DNA of 58,315 nucleotides. Origin: SKW197 sp049970095 (GTDB taxonomy: Archaea; Thermoplasmatota; Thermoplasmata; Lutacidiplasmatales; SKW197). Positions 34,127 to 42,258 of this stretch are shown here, piece after piece. Location of the stretch: assembly GCA_049970095.1 (NCBI GenBank), contig JBMFNP010000005.1, positions 1-58,315 on the forward strand, in the 5' to 3' direction. Each line of letters begins with the position of its first letter. Positions within the stretch are counted from its first letter, which is position 1. Under the pieces are notes generated by a model. It saw only the letters and a list, made by a program, of their open reading frames with translations. It did not search any database and was not told the origin of the DNA. Both the position numbers and the translations under genes were made by a program.

Positions 34127-35596
34127 TTAATCAAAAAACTTCTCAAGGTTTCTTGCAGCAATTCTTGCAGAGCCAGAAAATACACCTTCAACATTTGCGA
34201 ATTTATCTTTTATAACAATTCCCTTGTTTGTAATTTCATACTCTCTGATATCCTTCACATGCTGGGTGCCACGCACCTTGAGCAGATTAATTGCCTTTCG
34301 CATTTCTGAGCCGATTTCTACATGCCTGAGTACAATTACAGTGTCCACCGCATAAGAAATATTGGATGCCATGAGCTTGCTTGTGCCCATCAATTCATCG
34401 CTTTCCGAAGAGAAAACTACAGTAACACCATGCTTCTTTGTCATGCTGGTAAAGGACACAAGAAGATTTCTCAGTTCTTGTTTAGACATTGCACTCTCAA
34501 AATGGTTCACAGTATCTATGAACAATCTTTCAATCATCGGGAGGCGGGAAATGATCTCCTGGAGGAGCATTGGAATGTTTGTGCCTGGATATGGAGCGTA
34601 CATTATTTCAAGGAGTTTTTCCTTCTCATACTTATCTAACGGAATACCCACAGTTTTTGCATTTCTTTTCAACTGTGCGGGATTTTCCTCAAATGAGACA
34701 ATTAAACCTTTTTCATTGTTTTTGCAACCCTCGCTTACAAACTGCAACCCCATTATTGTCTTTCCTGCCCCCGCACTGCCTGAAACAAGCACAACATCAC
34801 CGTGGAAGAACCCTCCGTGGAGCATTTTGTCAAGTCCAGGAATCCCTGTGAGAACCCTTTTATCGCTTGTGGAAACCTTCGTTTCTGGCATCAATCTCGG
34901 GAACACTTCAATACCGCTGTCGTTAATTACAAATCCGTTCTCTCCCGGTATGAAATCAGAGCCGCGGATTTTTAGGACTTCCAGTATCCTCAATCCATTG
35001 TTATATCGCAGGTGAATGATTGAGTCAGCTACGAATTCCTTTACACTGTATTTTTTACCGCCATTATCCCGCTCACTTTCTTCAGAAACCACTGCAGTAA
35101 CTCCAAGTTCTTTCAAACTTGAAGAAATTCTGAAGATTGCACTGCGCATCTCATATTCCTGAGGATACCTTATGCTCATTACTCCAAGCCCATCAATAGC
35201 AACCCTTTTTATATTCTTGTCAGTAATCCATTTCCGCAAACTCTCAATTAGCACATCTACATCTACAATGCTGGAAAAACCAGTTTTCTCTTCAAATATG
35301 GTAGACAACTTTCTTATCACAGAAAGATCCACTATTGTAATTTTATCGGTATTTTTTTCGTAGGTGTCCCTCAGTTTGGGAGGCATGTTCTTTATGATAT
35401 TTGCACGACTCTCCTCCAGGGTCACAAAAAGCGTGTTATCATTATATTTTTCTGCACCGTTGGTAATAAAGCAGAGTGCAAAAATTGTTTTTCCTGCACC
35501 GCACTCCCCCGCTACCAGGTTGAAGGATCCCTCTATGTAACCCCCCTTAAGGATGGAATCAAGTCCACTTATCCCTGTCGGTACTCTATTTCCCAT
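34127..35596 (-). CDS. double-domain KaiC-like ATPase
   Basis: 489 residues, two RecA/KaiC domains in tandem. Domain 1: GISGLDSILKGG, Walker A GECGAGKT (30-37), Glu pair in LEES (61-62), Walker B VAIDG near 135. Domain 2: GIPGLDKMLHGG, Walker A GSAGAGKT (273-280), FEEN, Walker B LFIDTVN. Archaeal KaiC homologs act in signalling (for example ArlH in archaellum control) rather than clocks; the phosphorylation-site pair of cyanobacterial KaiC is not evident. It lies between an RHH protein (15 bases upstream) and a membrane protein (2 bases downstream), forming a compact three-gene operon. Confidence 0.93.
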   Translation of the reverse strand: MGNRVPTGISGLDSILKGGYIEGSFNLVAGECGAGKTIFALCFITNGAEKYNDNTLFVTLEESRANIIKNMPPKLRDTYEKNTDKITIVDLSVIRKLSTIFEEKTGFSSIVDVDVLIESLRKWITDKNIKRVAIDGLGVMSIRYPQEYEMRSAIFRISSSLKELGVTAVVSEESERDNGGKKYSVKEFVADSIIHLRYNNGLRILEVLKIRGSDFIPGENGFVINDSGIEVFPRLMPETKVSTSDKRVLTGIPGLDKMLHGGFFHGDVVLVSGSAGAGKTIMGLQFVSEGCKNNEKGLIVSFEENPAQLKRNAKTVGIPLDKYEKEKLLEIMYAPYPGTNIPMLLQEIISRLPMIERLFIDTVNHFESAMSKQELRNLLVSFTSMTKKHGVTVVFSSESDELMGTSKLMASNISYAVDTVIVLRHVEIGSEMRKAINLLKVRGTQHVKDIREYEITNKGIVIKDKFANVEGVFSGSARIAARNLEKFFD

Positions 35597-35611
35597 TTTC
35601 TATCCCCCTTT

Positions 35612-36058
35612 TCATACATTCTCCTCTTTGAATTGAAGCATTTCAAGTAATTTTTTGGATATGGTTCTTGCAATTGCCTGCCCATAGGTATTTTCAAGCA
35701 ATTTAGTAAGTGCCTCCACAAATCTCTGGGGCTCCCTTGCCAGATCTATCTCCCTTTCGATTGCCTTGAGTTCCCGTTCAAACCTGGTGCGTTCCTCCTC
35801 TCCAAAGGAGTCTTCTATCAGTTTTTCAACTTTTGGCTGAAGGGATGCAATTTTTCCTTCCCTCAACAAATCCTGTCTGCGAATGTATTCCAGGTGTCTC
35901 CGAACTGCATCTCTGACAAAGTCATTGGGGCCATTCCACGCATATTCTGGGTGTGAATTGACAACATCTTCTATCTGATGCATCATCACTTTGGAAAGGC
36001 GCACACCTACCCATTTTCTTTCATCTTTCTCTGGGTGTTCCTGTGTATTCTCGCCCAC
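35612..36058 (-). CDS. ribbon-helix-helix-type regulator with helical C terminus
   Basis: About 148 residues. The segment KWVGVRLSKVMMHQIEDVV, followed by WNGPNDFVRDAVRRHLEY, matches a CopG/MetJ-like RHH domain; the rest is charged helix. The frame is open to ATG 36166, but a TATA-like AAATATATTTACC (36079-36091) lies about 27 bases before a GTG at 36058, just ahead of the domain, so a leaderless GTG start is my choice. First gene of the operon with the KaiC-like and membrane proteins; it may bind its own promoter or act as an adaptor. Confidence 0.72.
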   Translation of the reverse strand: MGENTQEHPEKDERKWVGVRLSKVMMHQIEDVVNSHPEYAWNGPNDFVRDAVRRHLEYIRRQDLLREGKIASLQPKVEKLIEDSFGEEERTRFERELKAIEREIDLAREPQRFVEALTKLLENTYGQAIARTISKKLLEMLQFKEENV

Positions 36059-36206
36059 GATGCCACAATTACTTAGTGGTAAATATATTTTTCCAGAAAA
36101 TGTTTTTTTGTTAATTTTTTGTGAAGGTAAAATATGGAAAGAGCGGAACCTTTGCATAGACACCACATAAATTTACATCTGGCTCCCTACTACAGCACTC
36201 AATTTT

Positions 36207-38969
36207 TCACTTCCAGAACTTCTTTGTCTGTGCGTACTTTATTTCTGCCTTGATAATCTCTCTTATCAACTCATCTTCATTTGCGTAATCAATGGCAAGA
36301 ATTCTTGCAGCAGTTTCAGGACCAATGCCCCTTCCAGCAAGTGCAAGCATTGCATCCCTTCCCTTACTTCTCACAAGATTTGCACATAACCAGGCTTTTT
36401 CTAGGTTTTTCTTCTCACCTTTGGATAACCTGTTTGCATCCTTCTTTGCCTCAAAATATTTCTTGCAACTCTCAATTATGCTCCTCTCCGCCCTTCTCAT
36501 CCCTGCAATCATCACAGAGTTACACTTTATACAATAAAAGCGGGAGATACTTCTAAGACGATATGTGAGCACTGTGCCACACGACATGCATATTAAAGCC
36601 ATCTCTGTATCAAGAAGACGCTCCCGCACACTGTTTATTAACTGAAGGGTAACAACATCAGCTCTTGCAAACCCAGAAGCACGAGCAAAAGCTCTTTCCG
36701 CAAAGCCCTCAAATCTATTTTGATAGTTTACCTTTATTTCTCCTGAGGCAATGCGGCGGAGCACGCATTGTGTGTTTTCAATGTCCATGTGTTCAAAAAC
36801 TGTTCTATTAACTGCTTCCCTAAATATACATGTTTCTTTTTGAAGTTCCATAAAGCGTTCTATGTTAATCTGGCTATAATCAGCATCTCGCTTTATCAGT
36901 CCAAACTTTTTCGCAACATTTACAAAAGTCCATTTGAAGTAAGAAACAGAACCCACTCCTTTTTCAATCACGGATTGCAAGCCATGAGCGTTGTTCGCCA
37001 AATGCTCAATAATTCCCCTTATTTCCTCAATAGAAACAAGCTTCGGAAATTCAAGAAGGAAGCAGTACGGTTCAGCAGTAAATCCTACGCTCTCTCCCAG
37101 TTTTGCAGATAGTAGAATTGATAATGCTCTTGCCAGAGTTTCATTCACTCTTGACCCGAATGTAGCCAGCACCATGCAGGTTTTTCCCTGATGGCACACA
37201 TGCACCTCTCTATCAGTGGGGAGGCAGGTAAGTTTAAGAAGTTCCATAATTTGGGTTCTAGCATGTTCATCAACAGGGATATCAAGTACTCTAGTTCTCA
37301 GAATTTTTCCCACTTCCATTGCACACTCAAATGACACAGGTATTTCCTCACCGCTCCAGGAGGGAGGCATGGCTATTCTCTGGCTTGGAAGCACATACAC
37401 CTCATCCTCATGGATTTCTTCCACAACCCAGACACAGCCTTTCACCGCAAATTCCTTTCCAATTTCAAGGTTCTGGACGACAAATGCCTCATCAAGTGTA
37501 GCAATGGTCTTTCTGGCACTCAGGTCTATTACCCTATAAGTTCTTTCATCAGGTATCATTGAAATGTTTTCGTAAAAATATTCTCTACCTGAGCGTGTGG
37601 ATTCCACACGATGCTCCACCAGGAAAATTTTTCGTAGAGTTGCAAGCGCTTGAATTACTTCCATGTATTTTTCATGTTCAAGATTTCTGAAGGGATATGC
37701 ATTTTTTACCATTGCATAGAACTCTTCGGCATCAAACCATCCTTCTGAGAGCGTCATTCCAATTATCTGATTTGCAAGGGCTGAAAGGGAATTCTCTCTT
37801 ATCCTAACCTCTTCTATCTTTCCTGCCAAAGCCATTTTTGCTAGCACACCAGCTTCTATTGCATCCAGTGCATCCTCGCAAATAATCAAACCCGTTGATA
37901 TCCTTCCAATTCCATGCCCGCTTCTTCCCACCCTCTGAAGCAATCTGCCTGCCTGTCTGGGACTGTTGTACTGAATCACTTTCTCCACATGACCTATGTC
38001 AATTCCAAGTTCCAGTGATGAAGTGGCAATAATTGCTTTTTTTTCTCCAGATTTAAACTCTTCTTCACATTCAATCCTAACATCCTTTGAAAGCGAGCCG
38101 TGATGCACCCCGAGTTTTAATTCAGGGAAAAGATGTTGCATGTGCACACCTAAAAATTCTGCAGTACTTCTGGTGTTTACAAAGACAAGTGTGCCACTTG
38201 AGGATTTGATGGTGTTAGCTATGTATCTCATTGCTGATGCACTTTCTGGGCTTAGGTTCTCAATCTGGAGGTCTTTCTCATCGCTGGTAATCTCAGGCAT
38301 ACTCACACTGATGCTGAGATTTTTTTCCATGCCACAATCCACAATTTCGCAATCTCTATTTGTGCCTACAAGGAATCTGGATACTTTCTTCGGCTCCCCG
38401 ACAGTTGCTGATAGCCCTATTCTCTGAATCTGGTGTCCACAAAACCTTTCAAGCCGTTCCAGTGCGATAGAAAGTTGGTAGCCACGCTCGCTTGAACACA
38501 TCTCATGGATCTCGTCAATGATTACATGCCTTACATTTATCAGTGCCTTTCTCAGTTTTGCGCCGAGAAATAGAATCTGGAGGGTTTCGGGCGTGGTTAT
38601 TAGCAGGTGTGCGGGGTGTTCTGCCTGCTTTGTGCGTTCATACTGGCTTGTATCTCCATGCCTTACATTTACCTTTAGCCCTGCATTTTCACAGATTATC
38701 TGGGTTCTTTTTAACATATCCCTGTTAAGCGCCCTCAAAGGAGTGACATATATGCAGGCAATGGGTTCTTCTCCATTCTTTAAAATTTTATGCAGCACAG
38801 GGAGTAAACCCGCTTCTGTTTTGCCAGTACCTGTGGGTGCAATTAACAGCACATTTTTTCCACTCAGTACTGCTGGAATCCCCTTCTCCTGAATTTCACT
38901 GGGTACGGTAATTCCCAATGTCTGCAATGTTTTAAGTATGCGTTCGTCCAATTCCTGAAATATATTCAC
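36207..38969 (-). CDS. Lhr-family DEAD/DEAH helicase
   Basis: 920 residues. Superfamily 2 motifs: IAPTGTGKTEAG (Walker A), HVIIDEIHEMC (DEIH), GLSATVGEP, then GHVEKVIQYNSPRQAGRLLQ and QRVGRSGHG. The C-terminal region has the Lhr winged helix and beta domains, then a zinc site (CMSCG...CIKCN) and a final helix-hairpin-helix-like segment (LALAGRGIGPETAARIL). Archaeal Lhr proteins unwind branched DNA or RNA-DNA hybrids in repair. Normal length and intact motifs. Its 3' end lies about 150 bases from the RHH gene start on the same strand. Confidence 0.93.
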   Translation of the reverse strand: MNIFQELDERILKTLQTLGITVPSEIQEKGIPAVLSGKNVLLIAPTGTGKTEAGLLPVLHKILKNGEEPIACIYVTPLRALNRDMLKRTQIICENAGLKVNVRHGDTSQYERTKQAEHPAHLLITTPETLQILFLGAKLRKALINVRHVIIDEIHEMCSSERGYQLSIALERLERFCGHQIQRIGLSATVGEPKKVSRFLVGTNRDCEIVDCGMEKNLSISVSMPEITSDEKDLQIENLSPESASAMRYIANTIKSSSGTLVFVNTRSTAEFLGVHMQHLFPELKLGVHHGSLSKDVRIECEEEFKSGEKKAIIATSSLELGIDIGHVEKVIQYNSPRQAGRLLQRVGRSGHGIGRISTGLIICEDALDAIEAGVLAKMALAGKIEEVRIRENSLSALANQIIGMTLSEGWFDAEEFYAMVKNAYPFRNLEHEKYMEVIQALATLRKIFLVEHRVESTRSGREYFYENISMIPDERTYRVIDLSARKTIATLDEAFVVQNLEIGKEFAVKGCVWVVEEIHEDEVYVLPSQRIAMPPSWSGEEIPVSFECAMEVGKILRTRVLDIPVDEHARTQIMELLKLTCLPTDREVHVCHQGKTCMVLATFGSRVNETLARALSILLSAKLGESVGFTAEPYCFLLEFPKLVSIEEIRGIIEHLANNAHGLQSVIEKGVGSVSYFKWTFVNVAKKFGLIKRDADYSQINIERFMELQKETCIFREAVNRTVFEHMDIENTQCVLRRIASGEIKVNYQNRFEGFAERAFARASGFARADVVTLQLINSVRERLLDTEMALICMSCGTVLTYRLRSISRFYCIKCNSVMIAGMRRAERSIIESCKKYFEAKKDANRLSKGEKKNLEKAWLCANLVRSKGRDAMLALAGRGIGPETAARILAIDYANEDELIREIIKAEIKYAQTKKFWK

Positions 38970-39062
38970 AAAAAAGCAGAGAATTTTGGGGGATAAAAAC
39001 TTTTTCTGGCAGGGAACCTTTCCTTTTTTAAGTCCGCTTTCTCCAGAAGTATTTTTTACAAC

Positions 39063-39434
39063 TCACTCCTTTGTTTCCTTGCTCTTCCTCTCTTCTTTCT
39101 TTTCCTGGGTGAATTTTAATTCTGTTTTTTCGTAGTTAGGAGCAATATAATCAGGAAGTACATCAATTACCTTCTTCGGACAGAGCTCTGCACACATTGC
39201 ACACTGGATGCATTTAAATGGTTCAAGGGTATTGGTTCTGGTGGCTTTATCCACTTTGATCGCATTTGCAGGACAGTTTCTCATGCAAATCCCACAAAAA
39301 ACGCAGTCATTCATTCTGGTGAAACTTACCCTGCCCCGCGCTGTTGGAAAAGGTTCCCGTTTTTCAAATGGATATTTCCTGGTTACAGGTTTTGAGAAAA
39401 GGTTTCTAAGGATAAGTGAAATCATTCCTGGCAT
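39063..39434 (-). CDS. echF: Ech-type hydrogenase 2x[4Fe-4S] subunit
   Basis: Polyferredoxin subunit that passes electrons between ferredoxin and the small subunit. About 123 residues from MPGMISLILRNL, with two clusters CVFCGICMRNCP and CIQCAMCAELCP. The C-terminal tail is very charged (KFTQEKKEERKSKETKE). ATG 39434 lies 4 bases after the echE stop codon, with GAGAGGTGA at the end of echE as ribosome-binding site; the longer open frame into echE is discarded. Last gene of the ech operon. Confidence 0.93.
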   Translation of the reverse strand: MPGMISLILRNLFSKPVTRKYPFEKREPFPTARGRVSFTRMNDCVFCGICMRNCPANAIKVDKATRTNTLEPFKCIQCAMCAELCPKKVIDVLPDYIAPNYEKTELKFTQEKKEERKSKETKE

Positions 39435-39438
39435 TTTT

Positions 39439-40515
39439 TCACCTCTCTGCGCATGCAATGCATGGGTCAATTGAAAGCACAACCACAGGTACATTTGCGA
39501 ATTCACAACCTTTGCTCAGCATTGTAATTGTAGGCCAGATATTTGCGAATGTGGGCGTTCTCACCTTTACCCTTTCAAGATTCTTTGTTCCATTACCTTT
39601 GAGATAGTAGAACAATTCTCCTCTTGGCGGCTCTACACGAATCACACACTCTCCTTTTGGAAGTGCATTTGATTTTGTGATTATCTCACCAGAAGGGATT
39701 CTTGTAATCGCCTCCCTTATTAACTCAATGCTCTGGAACATTTCTTTCCATCTAACAACTGCCCTTCCATAACTGTCGCAACTATCCACAACAACTGGTT
39801 TAAATCCCAGCTCTCCATATGCATCATAGCCCAGCATTCGCATATCATATGGCACATTTGAAGCCCTCGCAGTGGGGCCCACTGCACCATCCCTTTTTGC
39901 TTCACTTTCCGTAAGCACACCCACACCTCTTGTGCGCTTCACAAGCGTGTAATCTTTCAACACATCCGCAATACTCTTAAACGATTCCTCGAGAAAATCC
40001 ATTACCTGGCTTAATTCTTTTAGATGCTCATCAGTAATATCCCTTCTCACACCTCCAATCGTATTCATGGAGTAGGTGACTCTATTGCCTGTAATCTTCT
40101 CTATCATGTCCATCAGCTTTTCCCTGTAATTCCACACCTGCATGAAATAACTCTCAAATCCGATGGCATCTCCAAGCAAGCCAAACCATAGCATGTGGGA
40201 ATGCAGACGGTTCATTTCATTTATAATTACCCTGATATATTTTGCCCTGGGGGGTGCCTCAATTCCCATCAGGTGCTCAACGCCAAGCACATATGCGGTG
40301 CTGTGTGGCGACTGACATATCCCACAGATTCTTTCCGCCAGAAAGATATTTTTCTTCAATTCATTTAATTCAAATGCCTTCTCAATTCCCCTGTGCACAT
40401 AACCTATCACTGGTTCAGCACCAACAACAAACTCGTCTTCCACCCTTAGTTTAAACTGGATTGGTTCTGGAAACACCACATGCTGGGGACCGAATGTAAG
40501 TACTGTCTTTGCCAT
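39439..40515 (-). CDS. echE: Ech-type NiFe hydrogenase large subunit
   Basis: Holds the NiFe active site. 358 residues of group 4 type. The four NiFe ligands are present: C64 and C67 in AERICGICQSPHS, and C352 and C355 in SIDPCIACAER. The protein ends three residues after the last cysteine, so there is no C-terminal extension to be removed by a maturation protease, as in Methanosarcina EchE. It starts directly after the echD stop (TAA then ATG). The four Cys separate it from the non-hydrogenase NuoD family. Confidence 0.96.
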   Translation of the reverse strand: MAKTVLTFGPQHVVFPEPIQFKLRVEDEFVVGAEPVIGYVHRGIEKAFELNELKKNIFLAERICGICQSPHSTAYVLGVEHLMGIEAPPRAKYIRVIINEMNRLHSHMLWFGLLGDAIGFESYFMQVWNYREKLMDMIEKITGNRVTYSMNTIGGVRRDITDEHLKELSQVMDFLEESFKSIADVLKDYTLVKRTRGVGVLTESEAKRDGAVGPTARASNVPYDMRMLGYDAYGELGFKPVVVDSCDSYGRAVVRWKEMFQSIELIREAITRIPSGEIITKSNALPKGECVIRVEPPRGELFYYLKGNGTKNLERVKVRTPTFANIWPTITMLSKGCEFANVPVVVLSIDPCIACAER

Positions 40516-40866
40516 TTACTTCACCTCCTTCTTTTTTCTCAGAGGTGCTTTTGGAGAATCTGGAGCAAGAAGCGTGCCATGTGGAATTCCATTTATTTTT
40601 GCATCAAAAAAATCTACAATCTCCCCTTCAATAAGTGCAGCTGCAGGATAAATACTTGCAATTGATGGAATTTCCTCTTCTGGAGAGAATTGCAATCTCA
40701 GATTGAACAATCTGGGTTTTTCATCTGGATGGTCAAAATGATATATTATTTCAAGTTTTTCGCCATGGTCAATGCATGTAGCAATTACAAATCTTGCATC
40801 TTTCTCACGGAATTTCTTAACTTCATCAATCAATGTTTCTTTGGTCACCTGAATATCATTTTCCAT
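40516..40866 (-). CDS. echD: Ech-type hydrogenase subunit D (NuoC-like)
   Basis: About 116 residues, 30-kDa/NuoC-like fold: KFREKDARFVIATCIDHG, YHFDHPDEKPRLFNLRL, and EEEIPSIASIYPAAALIEGEI with the family Pro/Ala pattern. A structural subunit of the hydrophilic arm. ATG 40866 lies about 7 bases behind GGAGG at the end of echC, while ATG 40872 would be only one base away, so I choose 40866. It ends in a basic KKK.VK tail. Confidence 0.88.
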   Translation of the reverse strand: MENDIQVTKETLIDEVKKFREKDARFVIATCIDHGEKLEIIYHFDHPDEKPRLFNLRLQFSPEEEIPSIASIYPAAALIEGEIVDFFDAKINGIPHGTLLAPDSPKAPLRKKKEVK

Positions 40867-40868
40867 AT

Positions 40869-41396
40869 TCATTCCTCCTTTTTGTTTTCTTCCTCTTTCC
40901 TCTCTTTTTCCTTTTCTTCTTCCACTTCCTTTTCAGCCTTCTTCTCAGCCCATGTTCCCTCCTGCAGTGCCTTAAGTTTTTCAAGGGCTTTCACCACTCC
41001 ATCTATTATAGCCTCGGGTTTTGGAGGGCAACCTGGAACATATACATCCACAGGAATCACCTTGTCAACACCGCCTAGCACATTGTAGCAGTTATGGAAA
41101 ACTCCGCCTGTGGACCCACATGCACCCACAACAATCACCACCTTGGGAGATGGTATTTGCTCATAGAGGTTTTTAAGAACCACCTTGTTTTTGTGATTCA
41201 CGCTGCCAGTAACCATAAGAACATCTGCATGTTTTGGATTTCCCTTGTTCAGGATCCCGAATCTTTCAATATCATAGTAGGGTGTAAGACATGCTAGAAT
41301 TTCAATATCGCATCCGTTGCAACTTGAGCAGTCATAGTGGAGAATCCATGGAGATTTCAGGCGTGAGAGTTTTGTGAGTGGGCCATCATCAGCCAT
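40869..41396 (-). CDS. echC: Ech-type hydrogenase small subunit (NuoB-like)
   Basis: About 175 residues. The [4Fe-4S] ligands are visible in YDCSSCNGCDIEIL, VVGACGSTGGVF and YVPGCPPKPEA. The small subunit carries electrons to the NiFe site. The last ~28 residues are an almost pure lysine/glutamate stretch (AEKKAEKEVEEEKEKERKEE...), unlike the usual compact end. ATG 41396, with GGAGGTG upstream, is preferred over 41405. It follows echB directly. Confidence 0.94.
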   Translation of the reverse strand: MADDGPLTKLSRLKSPWILHYDCSSCNGCDIEILACLTPYYDIERFGILNKGNPKHADVLMVTGSVNHKNKVVLKNLYEQIPSPKVVIVVGACGSTGGVFHNCYNVLGGVDKVIPVDVYVPGCPPKPEAIIDGVVKALEKLKALQEGTWAEKKAEKEVEEEKEKERKEEENKKEE

Positions 41397-41397
41397 T

Positions 41398-42258
41398 TTA
41401 TGCACCTCCTGCCACCACTACATATATTAAATTGATTATTATTAAACCTAATCCTATCGGCAACGCAATTTTTGGGAGTGCATCCCATGTAAGCCTCGTT
41501 GTAACATTATCTATAACCATTATTGCTAGATAAACCACCGCAAGCAGAATGAGCATTGCAACCACAGAAAGAATGAAACTTCCTGGTATCACTACAAATA
41601 AACCAATTACACCCAGAATTATGAACAGTTCATACCAGTGTGTGAGTTTCAGAATACCCAGATATATGCCAGAATATTCCACCATTGTGCCCGAGATTAT
41701 TTCAGTGTGTGCTGTGGAAATGTCAAATGGGGACTTCTGCATTTTAATCATGAGCACTATGACCATCGCAATTAGAGCCAGAGGCAATTTGAGAATGAGT
41801 GGCGTGTAAATTGCAATCACCTCAAAGCTGTTTACACTGTAGCCAATGCTGAAAATCACCAGAAGGAATATTGGTTCGTACGCAAGCATCTGCATTAATT
41901 CTCTATTTGCACCTATTGCACTGAAAGCAGATTTTGTACTGTATGCTCCAAGCACCATGAAAATTGCTCCTGCGTTCATTAGGAAAAAGACTACTAAAAG
42001 GTCGCTTCTGAGACAGAAGATAAGCGTAGCTAGGAGAACCATTACGAAGTATGCAATCGCAAAAATTACCTGCCCCTTATTCACAATTTTATCCTCTTTT
42101 CCAAACAGTTTTATTACATCGTAGAGTGGCTGGAGCACAGGGGGCCCAATGCGGTTCTGCATTCTTGCAGTAATTTTTCTATCAAGCCCAATGACGAGCA
42201 TTCCGATAAATGGTGCCAGCAAAAACATTACAATTCCTATGATGCCAATGTATTCCAT
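41398..42258 (-). CDS. echB: Ech-type hydrogenase membrane subunit B (NuoH-like)
   Basis: 286 residues with about eight membrane segments. NuoH/HyfC/EchB signatures: GLDRKITARMQNRIGPPVLQ, then PLYDVIKLFGKED, and KSPFDISTAHTEI. It anchors the hydrophilic arm and couples it to ion transport. Its ATG shares one base with the echA stop codon (TAATG). Confidence 0.95.
   Translation of the reverse strand: MEYIGIIGIVMFLLAPFIGMLVIGLDRKITARMQNRIGPPVLQPLYDVIKLFGKEDKIVNKGQVIFAIAYFVMVLLATLIFCLRSDLLVVFFLMNAGAIFMVLGAYSTKSAFSAIGANRELMQMLAYEPIFLLVIFSIGYSVNSFEVIAIYTPLILKLPLALIAMVIVLMIKMQKSPFDISTAHTEIISGTMVEYSGIYLGILKLTHWYELFIILGVIGLFVVIPGSFILSVVAMLILLAVVYLAIMVIDNVTTRLTWDALPKIALPIGLGLIIINLIYVVVAGGA

Noticed and set aside
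34127..35596. A circadian clock KaiC
   Set aside because: No KaiA/KaiB neighbours and no evident phosphorylation-site pair; archaeal KaiC-like proteins are mostly signalling ATPases.
39439..40515. NuoD-type subunit of complex I
   Set aside because: All four NiFe cysteine ligands are present, and the operon has the exact ech order.
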